Part shown: positions 1-8,118 of the stretch, piece after piece
Layout: every line of letters starts with the position of its first letter
Position numbering within the stretch: position 1 is the first letter of the stretch
From: Crocosphaera chwakensis CCY0110
GTDB lineage: Bacteria > Cyanobacteriota > Cyanobacteriia > Cyanobacteriales > Microcystaceae
Direction: 5' to 3'
DNA: 64,000 nt
NCBI RefSeq assembly: GCF_000169335.1
Contig: NZ_AAXW01000016.1
Span: 1-64,000, forward strand
Program-made: the position numbers and the translations under genes
Notes under the pieces: generated by a model
Databases searched by the model: none
Told to the model about the DNA's origin: nothing
The model's input: the letters and a program-made list of their open reading frames with translations, nothing else

Positions 1-1209
1 TTGGCTATTTTGATAGTGATTTCTAATTACATCACTAACATATTTTTTCGTCGCCTTCCACATCAAACTAGCATCGTCTTTATAATAGTAGTTCGGTAAG
101 TTTTCAACCTCACGGGATTCTAAACTAAAAGGTAAAGCTTTTTTGTAGAATTCCCAAGGTTCACCTGTATAATCAGTGCTTAACCCTTCACCCCAATAAG
201 CTCGACTTAATAATTCGTTCGAGCTAGTATATCCTAAAGCACCCGTACTATCAAAAAAACCGCCTCGTCCTAAGAAAACAGAACGCGCCATATAATTAAT
301 AGCTAAAGTATCAAAAAAGTGTGGTTTGAGCAGTTGATAAAGAATGTGATCAGGGGTTAAAGTTCGATAGGTACTAACAGCGCAAACTTCGATGACTAAA
401 TGAGTATCTAGTAAATGAGCAATAATCCCTTGATAGGCAATATCAGTAGCTGAAACAGCTAATTTAGCTGCTTTCCATTCAGCTTGGGAAGATTTAGGAG
501 TAAAAATTTCTGGAATTTCAGGGTTAGTGTCTTTATCATATTTCTGCTTAATTTTGATAGCAATCGGTAATAACTCTTCTTTCTCATTTAGATAGAATAA
601 ACACAAAGGAGAACAGGTATAACGTCCTAATTGATCCTCTTGAGCAGAATCAATAATATTATCAAAAATTTTGTAATCAACTAGATAGAGTTTATCCTGT
701 TCTAAAGCTGTTGTTAAAGAAAAGTTATCTCCTAAATAGGGTTTAAGATGTTCTTCTGTTACAGAAAATTTACTACCTGCTCCGATATCTTCTGGTTTAC
801 ATTTTGTCATTAAAACAGGATTAAGACCTTGTAAGAATTGCTTGCCAAATTCTACGTCTTCTTCCCAACTATCAGCAATTAAAGGTTTAGGTAACAAGGT
901 AAAAGGTTTAAAAAAATCAGTTAAATCTTTGAGCTTTTCCCAGTAATCCGTAGGTGCTAAAGATGCAATTAATCCAAAATCAGCAACCCCTTTAAATTCA
1001 ATTCCATGTTTAGCAAAATAACCAAAAACATGAGCAATTTGCGCTAATAACAAACTTAAGACAGAAATTAGGGCTGTAAAATCAAAAAAGAAGATTTTAA
1101 AGGGACTAAATCCTTCTCCTTGAGGAAGTCCAATGACGTAAGGTGGTGCGCCAGGATAACGAACTTTGGGATCAACCCACTGAAATGTATCTTTAGGATT
1201 ATCGAACAT
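1..1209 (-). CDS. Lipoxygenase family protein, C-terminus outside the window
   Basis: The first 403 codons are present and the gene runs off the left edge. Lipoxygenases add dioxygen to polyunsaturated fatty acids to give hydroperoxides. Family signs are the WKAAK...ATD block (about residues 245-257), AHLLDTH (264-270), YRTLTPDH (about 280-287) and LLKPHF...LAINYMAR. Oddity: the motif His-x4-His-x4-His reads Gln260-x4-His265-x4-His270, so the first iron-ligand histidine is glutamine (codon CAA, plus-strand bases 430-432). The remaining iron ligands would lie outside the window. The ATG at 1209 is preceded by GGAG about 10 bases upstream. Family confidence is high; catalytic activity is doubtful. 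Confidence 0.85.
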   Translation of the reverse strand, partial: MFDNPKDTFQWVDPKVRYPGAPPYVIGLPQGEGFSPFKIFFFDFTALISVLSLLLAQIAHVFGYFAKHGIEFKGVADFGLIASLAPTDYWEKLKDLTDFFKPFTLLPKPLIADSWEEDVEFGKQFLQGLNPVLMTKCKPEDIGAGSKFSVTEEHLKPYLGDNFSLTTALEQDKLYLVDYKIFDNIIDSAQEDQLGRYTCSPLCLFYLNEKEELLPIAIKIKQKYDKDTNPEIPEIFTPKSSQAEWKAAKLAVSATDIAYQGIIAHLLDTHLVIEVCAVSTYRTLTPDHILYQLLKPHFFDTLAINYMARSVFLGRGGFFDSTGALGYTSSNELLSRAYWGEGLSTDYTGEPWEFYKKALPFSLESREVENLPNYYYKDDASLMWKATKKYVSDVIRNHYQNSQ

Positions 1210-1415
1210 AATCTTGATTACTCCTTTTAATTGCAATTACAATTTACATACAGTCTTAAGAGATGGTTTTCCGTAATAACTAATTATTAATTGCTCCGAC
1301 TTCAGAAATTTACTAACAATATCTGCCTTAAATTCAATAAACCTCTGCAAACATAGAAAGGTTTTCTGGGTGTTTAATCAAAAGGCCAATATTACGAACA
1401 TCGTAACAATCAAAA

Positions 1416-1531
1416 ACTGCTATAGCACTACGCATTATTGTTAGGACATTGATAGAATCATGAAATATTGTAGGGTGGGCATTGCCCACCTTACGGTAAT
1501 GTCCTAACTAATTTTTGTACTGCTATATTAC
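1416..1531. repeat. Nested foldback repeat containing the GGTGGGC palindrome
   Basis: The 506-base gap between the lipoxygenase and the next gene holds this structure. The core GGTGGGCATTGCCCACC (1474-1490) lies between a perfect 11-bp inverted pair, GTTAGGACATT (1440-1450) and AATGTCCTAAC (1498-1508). Outside these are two copies of ACTGCTATA. The organisation is that of a small non-autonomous foldback element. I see no gene in the rest of the gap. Confidence 0.6.
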
Positions 1532-1715
1532 GTAAGATTAGGGAACGATAAACGATGTCTTCTCTTTATTAGATTGGACATTATTAACTCAAGAATGCCA
1601 TATATTGATGTGAGAAATAACATAACGACATAACTTTTTAAGATTAAGGACTAAAAAAAGCTACGTTATATTGCCTTAACACACCCGATAAGATTAGCTG
1701 ATCGCATTTTTCAAC

Positions 1716-2492
1716 TTATTCAAAAGAGAGTTGATGATTAGGCGATCGCTTCAATTCCAAAACAGATAAAATAATGGGAACAGGAACAACTAAAATGGTG
1801 TAAAAATTGGTTAGGGATCTGAAGAAAACTCGTTGTGCAGGATCGTTGATAAGATCGAGAATGGGATGTCCGAAAGCAATGGATAATCCAACCACTGTAT
1901 AGGCGACTGTTACTGCAAATAATACAACAAGATAGCTAATGGCAAGGAAACGACTATTTTTAAAGGGTAACGCTTTCATCGCGTAAAAATACAGAGCATT
2001 CTCGAAAGCCACCAAAAACAAAAGAAACTGAAACCCTATATAGGGAAGATAGTGATGTAAGAAGTTGACTTCTGGACTCCAGACAAAAACAATTCTAAAC
2101 CAAACAGTTAATAAAATTTCAATGGGCAAGAAAATGGTCGAAACAATATAAGTATATCTGGGAGCTTTATTTTCTTTGTAAGCGTCTTGAATTCTCAAAA
2201 AATTGAAAATTATATAGAAGAGAAACGGAATTTCCCACAAGGGTAAAAGCATGGCCGCAACAGTCCGACTGGGTTCATAATCCAACCAATTACAAGAATG
2301 ATTAAACCCAAATAATTTATAAATTGCAGTAGTATGAGGATCAATGTTAACCATTGTTTCGGTTAAAATAGCTCCGATAAGCAGTATGATAATTAACGCT
2401 ACATAAGAAATGATTCTCAGAATTTCTGGATTAAAAGTCAAACTAAAAGCATAATTTAATGCTTCATTGTTGGTTGAGTTTTTCACATTCAT
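1716..2492 (-). CDS. Multi-pass membrane protein of unknown function
   Basis: A 258-residue hydrophobic protein with about six or seven predicted membrane segments (roughly residues 25-47, 78-100, 113-135, 148-170, 183-207 and 227-246). Charged loops contain aromatic residues and His-Cys-Asn-Trp around residue 65. I recognise no family. It lies on the same strand upstream of the lipoxygenase-like gene, about 500 bases away with a foldback repeat between, so a shared operon is unlikely. The start is the ATG at 2492; a second possible start is not evident. Confidence 0.7.
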   Translation of the reverse strand: MNVKNSTNNEALNYAFSLTFNPEILRIISYVALIIILLIGAILTETMVNIDPHTTAIYKLFGFNHSCNWLDYEPSRTVAAMLLPLWEIPFLFYIIFNFLRIQDAYKENKAPRYTYIVSTIFLPIEILLTVWFRIVFVWSPEVNFLHHYLPYIGFQFLLFLVAFENALYFYAMKALPFKNSRFLAISYLVVLFAVTVAYTVVGLSIAFGHPILDLINDPAQRVFFRSLTNFYTILVVPVPIILSVLELKRSPNHQLSFE

Positions 2493-2587
2493 ATTTTTTT
2501 CGATAATAAGTAACTAGGCACAATTAAATAAAAAACGTTCAGTGTTATATTTTCCTTCCTTTATGCTCAATTTAGCAAGCAGCAAAA

Positions 2588-3007
2588 TTATTGAATTAAA
2601 AGAAAAGCATTATCAATAATTTGCTCTTTATTAATCTTAGTTTCAATTTCTTCTGGTTCATAACGACCTTCAGCAACTTCTAAAGATGCTTCATCTAACG
2701 CATTCAGATAAGCTTCTTCTAACGTTTCTCTCAACTCATCATTATTGAGATAATATCCCCCTGCTTTTCTTCGCTTATTTTTTCGTTTAATCTCTCTAAC
2801 ACTGTTGCGAATTGAAACGTCCCATGAACGAGTCGTTCTGTTTTCTGCTTGTTGTTTAATTAGATGAAATAATAAAATAACGGCGTAACTACGAATAGCA
2901 CTAATTATTCCATTTTTGCTCATGTCTTCAAGGTCTTCAACAATAGCCAATGAACCTTTAATATCCCCTTTTAATAGTAATGTTTTGAGTTCTAATAATT
3001 CTTCCAT
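2588..3007 (-). CDS. DUF29 family protein
   Basis: A 139-residue protein with the DUF29 pattern: an N-terminal helical part, a central hydrophobic helix (SAIRSYAVILLFHLIKQ), the RSWDVSIRNS block, and an acidic C-terminal helix with AYLNALDEASLE. DUF29 proteins are small, abundant in cyanobacteria and of unknown function. A second, more typical DUF29 gene is at 41.4 kb. The ATG at 3007 follows a good ribosome site (AGGAGG, about 8 bases upstream). It lies 105 bases downstream of lysS on the same strand with a palindromic repeat between. Confidence 0.7.
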   Translation of the reverse strand: MEELLELKTLLLKGDIKGSLAIVEDLEDMSKNGIISAIRSYAVILLFHLIKQQAENRTTRSWDVSIRNSVREIKRKNKRRKAGGYYLNNDELRETLEEAYLNALDEASLEVAEGRYEPEEIETKINKEQIIDNAFLLIQ

Positions 3008-3053
3008 AACTTCCTCCTGTTATATTATTTATCTTGAATAACAATTAATCTTT

Positions 3054-3102
3054 AGGTGGGCAAATTCGAGAATTATCCGAAGCAATAGGATACTGCCCAC
3101 CC
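3054..3102. repeat. Split copy of the GGTGGGC palindrome
   Basis: Arms GGTGGGCA (3055-3062) and TGCCCACC (3094-3101) are separated by 31 bases, unlike the compact copies elsewhere. It sits just past the lysS stop codon and may act as a transcript-end hairpin, though no T-run follows. Confidence 0.5.
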
Positions 3103-3112
3103 TAATATCTAA

Positions 3113-4834
3113 TTAATTTTCCTTATCAAAGCCGAATTTATCCTTAATTTCAGCGTTAAAATATTGTCCTTTTGACGGAGTTTTTTCTAACTCCTCATAA
3201 ACAGATTTAGGAACATCGTGATATTGATAAATACCTCCATGAGTAAACTCAACTCTTAAAACTTTTTTCTCTTCATCATAATCAAAAGATTTGAGAGCAA
3301 GACTCTGACTTTTCAGTAAGGGAAAAGCAATTACATCTCGAATACTAGCGGAATCAGTTAATAACATGATCAGGCGATCAATGCCAATACCTAACCCACC
3401 AGTAGGGGGCATTCCATACTCTAATGCGGTTAAGAAATCTTCGTCAACACTATGTGCCTCCAAGTCGCCGGCTGCTTTTTGTTCCGCTTGTTTTTCTAGT
3501 CTATTTCTTTGATCAATAGGGTCAGTTAATTCAGAAAAACTATTAGCTAATTCTCGCCCTACAATATACAATTCAAAGCGTTCTACTAATCCTTGTTTAC
3601 TACGATGAGGTTTAGCTAAGGGAGATATTTCCACAGGAAAATCAAGGATAAAAGTAGGTTGAATTAAGGTTTCTTCTACCGTTTGCTCGAATACTTCATT
3701 GAGTAATTTACCTAAACTTTGACAAGTTTCTGGCACTTCTAATTCTGCATTTTTGACAGCATCTTTTGCAGATTCAAAGTCTTTAAATTTCTCAAAATCT
3801 AGACCACTTTTTTCCTTAACAATTTCGTGCATTGTTACCCGTCGCCAAGGGGTTGATATATCGATTTTTTCTCCTTGATAAGTAATCTTTGAATCACCTA
3901 AAACTTCCTGTGCTGCTGTAGTAATAATGGCTTCAGTAAGCTCCATCATATCATTATAATCAGCGTAAGCTTGATAAATTTCAATGGAGGTAAACTCAGG
4001 GTTATGTTTAGTAGAAACCCCTTCATTACGAAAAATTCTTCCCATTTCAAAGACTTTTTCAAATCCACCAACAATTAACCGTTTAAGATGTAATTCTGTA
4101 GCAATTCTTAGATATAAATCCATCTCTAAGGTGTTATGATAGGTAATAAAGGGACGGGCTTCTGCGCCTCCTGCTTCTGACTGCAAAACGGGAGTTTCTA
4201 TTTCTATAAAACCCTGATTATCTAAGTAACGTCTAATGGAGGCAGTAATCTGAGCCCGATGACGGAAAGTTTGCCTAACTTGGGGGTTAACAATTAAGTC
4301 CACATACCGTTGACGATAGCGTTTTTCAGTATCCGTTAAACCGTGCCATTTATCCGGTAAGGGTAATAAGGATTTTGTTAATATTTGATATTGTTTAACT
4401 TTAACAGAAAGTTCACCTTTTTCTGTTCTTTTGATGCTTCCTTTGACACCGATAATATCTCCTGTATCGGTCAATTTTTTGAGATGATTAAAAGCGTTTT
4501 CCAACTCACTCATGTGAGACTGAATTTCTTTTTTGTCCAGATATAATTGAATAGTTCCAGTTTCGTCTTGTAGATTAAAAAAGGCTAGTTTTCCAAAAAC
4601 ACGACGGGCGATAATTCTTCCTGCGATCGCAATATCAACGTCTACTTCTTCTCCATCCTTTAAACTAGCGTATTTATCCTGTAAGGTCGTAGCATCGTGG
4701 GTAGATTGCCACTGATAAGCATAAGGAATTAAACCTAATTGTTTCAATTTTTCTACTTTTTCGAGGCGTGTGGCGCGAATTTCGTCTAAACTAGAGGCTG
4801 AATGAGGTTCCCGTTGGGGTTGATTAGAAGACAT
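3113..4834 (-). CDS. lysS: Lysyl-tRNA synthetase, class II, with C-terminal KTSC domain
   Basis: Charges tRNA-Lys with lysine in the cytosol using ATP. Residues about 1-150 form the OB-fold anticodon-binding domain (DVDIAIAGRIIARR, FFNLQDETGTIQLYL). The class II catalytic core follows with motif 2 (FRNEGVSTKHNPEFTSIE) and motif 3 (PPTGGLGIGIDRL). Residues about 505-573 are an extra KTSC domain (RVEFTHGGIYQYHDVP...), a module named for its position on some lysyl-tRNA synthetases. At 573 residues it is about 65 longer than the domain-less enzymes, which the KTSC tail explains. The start ATG at 4834 opens MSSNQPQREPHS, a short disordered lead. Confidence 0.97.
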   Translation of the reverse strand: MSSNQPQREPHSASSLDEIRATRLEKVEKLKQLGLIPYAYQWQSTHDATTLQDKYASLKDGEEVDVDIAIAGRIIARRVFGKLAFFNLQDETGTIQLYLDKKEIQSHMSELENAFNHLKKLTDTGDIIGVKGSIKRTEKGELSVKVKQYQILTKSLLPLPDKWHGLTDTEKRYRQRYVDLIVNPQVRQTFRHRAQITASIRRYLDNQGFIEIETPVLQSEAGGAEARPFITYHNTLEMDLYLRIATELHLKRLIVGGFEKVFEMGRIFRNEGVSTKHNPEFTSIEIYQAYADYNDMMELTEAIITTAAQEVLGDSKITYQGEKIDISTPWRRVTMHEIVKEKSGLDFEKFKDFESAKDAVKNAELEVPETCQSLGKLLNEVFEQTVEETLIQPTFILDFPVEISPLAKPHRSKQGLVERFELYIVGRELANSFSELTDPIDQRNRLEKQAEQKAAGDLEAHSVDEDFLTALEYGMPPTGGLGIGIDRLIMLLTDSASIRDVIAFPLLKSQSLALKSFDYDEEKKVLRVEFTHGGIYQYHDVPKSVYEELEKTPSKGQYFNAEIKDKFGFDKEN

Positions 4835-4979
4835 TGTTAAGATATTTCAGAAAAAAGCAAATAATGGTTATTTGAAGGCCAAATAAGGACTAATCTTAAT
4901 TACCTTAGCTATTATAACCTGGCGGACTAGGAATAAGCTTCTATTTTTTGATTATTTTTTATATTTTAATCTTGATAAG

Positions 4980-5072
4980 ATGATGAATAATCCATTTTTA
5001 TTAAATTCTTTTAAACTAATCGTTTTATTTTTGACAACTTATATTATTGTAAGTTGGTGGAAGAATCAATAG
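4980..5072 (+). CDS. Possible 30-residue single-pass membrane peptide
   Basis: A short open frame starting ATGATG encodes a hydrophobic helix (residues about 8-26) ending SWWKNQ. Size and layout resemble small single-span subunits of thylakoid complexes, but I cannot match it to a named one and the ribosome site is weak. It lies in the 542-base gap between lysS and the kinase gene, divergent to lysS. Treat as a candidate only. Confidence 0.35.
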   Translation: MMNNPFLLNSFKLIVLFLTTYIIVSWWKNQ

Positions 5073-5145
5073 AACTGTATAACTAATACTTAATTTATAC
5101 CTGATACAATAGAACTTTAAATCACTTAATGGACAATGATTGACC

Positions 5146-5311
5146 ATGAAACAAGGATTAGTAATCAGACATTTAATGTTGGAAGACCTAAGTCCATTAG
5201 CTTCTGCGCTACAAGGTAAAGGTTATGAACGGTGACTGAGCTACGGGAAAATACAAAAAAATGTGGCAAGGATGGCTAGAAAAAATCGAAGTCAGTCTGG
5301 CCAATAAATAA
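5146..5311 (+). other. Two tiny reading frames, possibly gene debris
   Basis: A 29-codon frame opens at 5146 (MKQGLVIRHLMLEDLSPLAS...) and stops at 5235; a 16-codon frame follows in another phase (MWQGWLEKIEVSL..., 5261-5311). Together they look like a decayed gene rather than two functional peptides. The family is not recognisable. Nothing else is visible between 5073 and the kinase stop. Confidence 0.25.
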
Positions 5312-5376
5312 GCATAGAAAGTAAATATATTATTATGTAAGCTCTCAATAATACTATTAATGATTCCCACAATTTT

Positions 5377-7041
5377 TTACCAAAAGCCTCTTTTTCCGCT
5401 AGGCATAACTGTTCGCCAATTCGTTTTTGCTACCGATAATTGAGCCTCAGTAATTCTCGCAGAACTTAAATCGACTCCACAAAGATTAGCCCCTTGTAAA
5501 TTAGCATAAGTTAAATTAGCCCCTTGTAAATTAGCTCCCCTTAAATCTGCTCCATTTAAGTTAGCATAACCTAAATAGGCTTCACTTAGATTGGCATTTT
5601 TCATAACTGCTTGGGATAAATCAGACCGACCGAAATCAGCACGGCATAATTCAGCCCCTTGTAAATTAATACGACTTAATTTTGCTTGATAACAATTAAT
5701 TCCGGGTAAAAAAGCTTTCGATAAATTGAGTTCATTTAATTCTTGATGAGTAAAGTCTTTACGGCCATTTTCATAAGCAGCTAATAAGGTTTTTTCTTGC
5801 CATTTTTTTTGCTTTTTCTTAGCTGCTGTAGCATCAGAGGTTGAGGTTGTTGCTGTTTTACCACGACGACGACTAGACGTTTGTCCGTAAGCGATATTGT
5901 AACTAATACTTCCTGCTCCTGCGACTCCACCTCTAACACTGCTAGAAGAAGGACTTTGAAGGTTTGTAGATACCGAGGAAACTGAACTTCCTCTAGAAAT
6001 ATTGGTATTCATCCTTCCTATGCTTCTTGTTGGTGGGGATGAACTCGCTAAACCTGTACTCACTGAAGAGTTAGGACCTGATGAATTACTAGGCGTCTTA
6101 AAGCCTGTAATCATAGTAGTCATACTATCTTGCATCCCCTGTTCGTAAGGAGCCATCGCCATAGCATCTAAGACTTGTTCAGCAGACTTGTAACGATGTT
6201 TGACCGATACCTCTAACATCTTTTTGAGAACATTGGCCAGAGAGTCGCTAATATCTACATAAGGTTCCCAAGCAATTTCTCCAGTTTCTGGGTCACAACC
6301 GATATCTTTGGGGGTTTTAGCCGTCAATAAGTACACACAGGTAACTCCCACCGCATAGATGTCACTAGCATACACAGGACGCATAGCCATTTGTTCGGGA
6401 GGAGCAAACCCCGCAGTTCCTACAGCAAAAGCTGTGAAAGCGGTTTGGGTATTGTTAGCCACCATAGAATTAACCTGATTTTTTACTGCTCCAAAATCAA
6501 TTAAAACCAGTTTACGGTCTTTTTGAGAGCGGATAAGGTTAGCTGGTTTGATATCACGGTGAATGACTTTTTGAGAATGAATATATTCGAGAATTGGTAA
6601 AAGTTCGGTCAAAAACTGTTTAACCCCTGCTTCGGTAAATGGCCCTTTTTTCTTCACCTCTTGATGGAGGTTATACCCTTTGACGTATTCTTGAACCAGA
6701 TAAAATTCTTTGTTTTGTTCAAAATAGTCTAATAATCTGGGTACTTGGGGATGATTACCCACCTTACCTAAAGTTTCTGCTTCTCGTTCAAACAATTCTT
6801 TGGCCATTTTATAGACTTGAGGGTCGTCAGTAGCAGGCCGTAACTGCTTGACGACACAAATAGGGTTCCCTGGTAGGGAAAGATCAGCAGCCCCAAAGGT
6901 AGCTCCAAAGCCACCTTTGCCAAGAATACCTAAAGGTTGATAACGATTATTTAAGCGCAGTTGAGAACCGCAAGATTGACAAACCGCCACATTATTGGGG
7001 TTTTTGGGTTGGGCGCAAGATGGGTTTACACAGTAGCTCAT
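5377..7041 (-). CDS. SpkB-type Ser/Thr protein kinase with pentapeptide repeats
   Basis: A 554-residue eukaryotic-type kinase. Residues 1-25 carry a four-cysteine zinc-ribbon-like motif (CVNPSC...CQSC). The kinase domain (about 31-290) has the glycine loop LGKGGFGATFGAAD, catalytic HRDIKPANL and metal-binding LIDFGAVK (DFG). A Ser/Thr/Gly-rich linker (about 310-410) leads to a C-terminal run of pentapeptide repeats (about 440-535, A(N/D)LxG pattern). This order (Cys motif, kinase, linker, pentapeptides) matches Synechocystis SpkB. The substrate is unknown from sequence; pentapeptides probably serve as a binding scaffold. Start ATG at 7041. Upstream bases 7042-7240 contain only presumed regulatory sequence. 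Confidence 0.9.
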   Translation of the reverse strand: MSYCVNPSCAQPKNPNNVAVCQSCGSQLRLNNRYQPLGILGKGGFGATFGAADLSLPGNPICVVKQLRPATDDPQVYKMAKELFEREAETLGKVGNHPQVPRLLDYFEQNKEFYLVQEYVKGYNLHQEVKKKGPFTEAGVKQFLTELLPILEYIHSQKVIHRDIKPANLIRSQKDRKLVLIDFGAVKNQVNSMVANNTQTAFTAFAVGTAGFAPPEQMAMRPVYASDIYAVGVTCVYLLTAKTPKDIGCDPETGEIAWEPYVDISDSLANVLKKMLEVSVKHRYKSAEQVLDAMAMAPYEQGMQDSMTTMITGFKTPSNSSGPNSSVSTGLASSSPPTRSIGRMNTNISRGSSVSSVSTNLQSPSSSSVRGGVAGAGSISYNIAYGQTSSRRRGKTATTSTSDATAAKKKQKKWQEKTLLAAYENGRKDFTHQELNELNLSKAFLPGINCYQAKLSRINLQGAELCRADFGRSDLSQAVMKNANLSEAYLGYANLNGADLRGANLQGANLTYANLQGANLCGVDLSSARITEAQLSVAKTNWRTVMPSGKRGFW

Positions 7042-7240
7042 TCACTCTTACCGATGTCACATTATGGACTTTGACCAATCGGATGCAAAAAGGGGTCACG
7101 ATTACCGTCCTTCGGTCATCTAGTTTTAATATTCCCGAATTTTGTCTCAAAATAACAGGTAGAATGTAGAGAGTAAGAGGAGATAGGTTAACTATAGAAT
7201 TCCTATCTCCTCGATGATGAGTTAATTTAATTAACCATAC

Positions 7241-7450
7241 TTAATCAATGGATATGGTTTGAGGACCGCTACCATTATCTTTTGTATGATCGGTGTAGGT
7301 AAAGTTGGTCATGCCTTGTTCTTGTAGCCAACTTTTTAAGGGATCTTCTGAAAGTTTGAGCTTAAGCGCGCCGGAAACCAGCCCCCCTGTAAAAGCAAGG
7401 GGTTGCTGCAAAAATTCTTTGAAAATGGGTTGTAATTCATCGAGAAACAT
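7241..7450 (-). CDS. Small conserved-looking cyanobacterial protein
   Basis: A soluble 69-residue protein (MFLDELQPIFKEFLQQPLAF...SID) with a glycine-rich middle (GGLVSGALKLKLSEDPLKSWLQEQG). The ATG at 7450 follows a good ribosome site (AGGAGG about 6 bases upstream), which supports expression. No family name or function is recognised. It is transcribed toward the kinase gene, 200 bases upstream of it, and divergently from the DUF1499 gene at 7558. Confidence 0.7.
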   Translation of the reverse strand: MFLDELQPIFKEFLQQPLAFTGGLVSGALKLKLSEDPLKSWLQEQGMTNFTYTDHTKDNGSGPQTISID

Positions 7451-7557
7451 GATAATCCTCCTGGTTGAATTTAACTATGCTTTGAAACAAATAATCTTCT
7501 TATTAAATGTTAAGTTAATTTAAGTAGTTAAGCTCATGATTAAGTCATTATTTCCTC

Positions 7558-8070
7558 ATGTCTGTTACTAAAGATACATCAAAGTCTATTAATTTCGGCT
7601 TGTTAAGCATTGTTATTGTTCTCGCTGCAGTTGTTATTTGGATAGGGGTTAGGGTACTTTTGCCTGAGGTTCCTACGGTTTTTGCAGGGAGCCAACCAGA
7701 TACTTTAAGGGTAACTAATGGCCAATTACATCCTTGTCCGAGCACCCCTAATTGTGTAAATTCTCAAAGTACAGATGTAGACCATTCTATTCAACCTTTA
7801 ACCTATGAAGGAAATAGTCAAGCAGCGATCGCACAATTAAAAGATATCATTACTCAACAAGAAAGAACTGAAATTATTTCCGAAACTGATAATTATCTTT
7901 ATGCTCAATTTACCAGTCATTGGATGGGGTTTATTGATGATGTAGAGTTTTATGTCAATGAGAACCAAGGAGTCATTGATGTTCGTTCTGCTTCTCGTTT
8001 AGGGGAGTCTGATTTAGGAGTAAATCGTGAACGAATTGAAACCATTAGACAAGAATTTCAATCAAATTAA
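7558..8070 (+). CDS. DUF1499 family membrane-anchored protein
   Basis: A 170-residue protein with one N-terminal membrane segment (about 13-34) followed by the DUF1499 domain: LHPCPSTPNCVNSQSTD with two conserved cysteines, then HSIQPL and a C-terminal SASRLGESDLGVNRERIE block. The domain is probably on the periplasmic or lumenal side. Function is unknown in the family. Its start lies 107 bases from the divergent small gene at 7241-7450. The stop is followed by a GGTGGGC palindrome at 8082. Confidence 0.9.
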   Translation: MSVTKDTSKSINFGLLSIVIVLAAVVIWIGVRVLLPEVPTVFAGSQPDTLRVTNGQLHPCPSTPNCVNSQSTDVDHSIQPLTYEGNSQAAIAQLKDIITQQERTEIISETDNYLYAQFTSHWMGFIDDVEFYVNENQGVIDVRSASRLGESDLGVNRERIETIRQEFQSN

Positions 8071-8081
8071 TTATTCAGTAA

Positions 8082-8098
8082 GGTGGGCATTGCCCACC
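8082..8098. repeat. GGTGGGC palindrome between DUF1499 and methyltransferase genes
   Basis: A 17-base perfect palindrome, GGTGGGCATTGCCCACC. It overlaps a spurious upstream GTG extension of the next gene, which argues that the next gene starts at 8119. Confidence 0.75.
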
Positions 8099-8118
8099 CT
8101 ACATTTTATGGTAAATTT

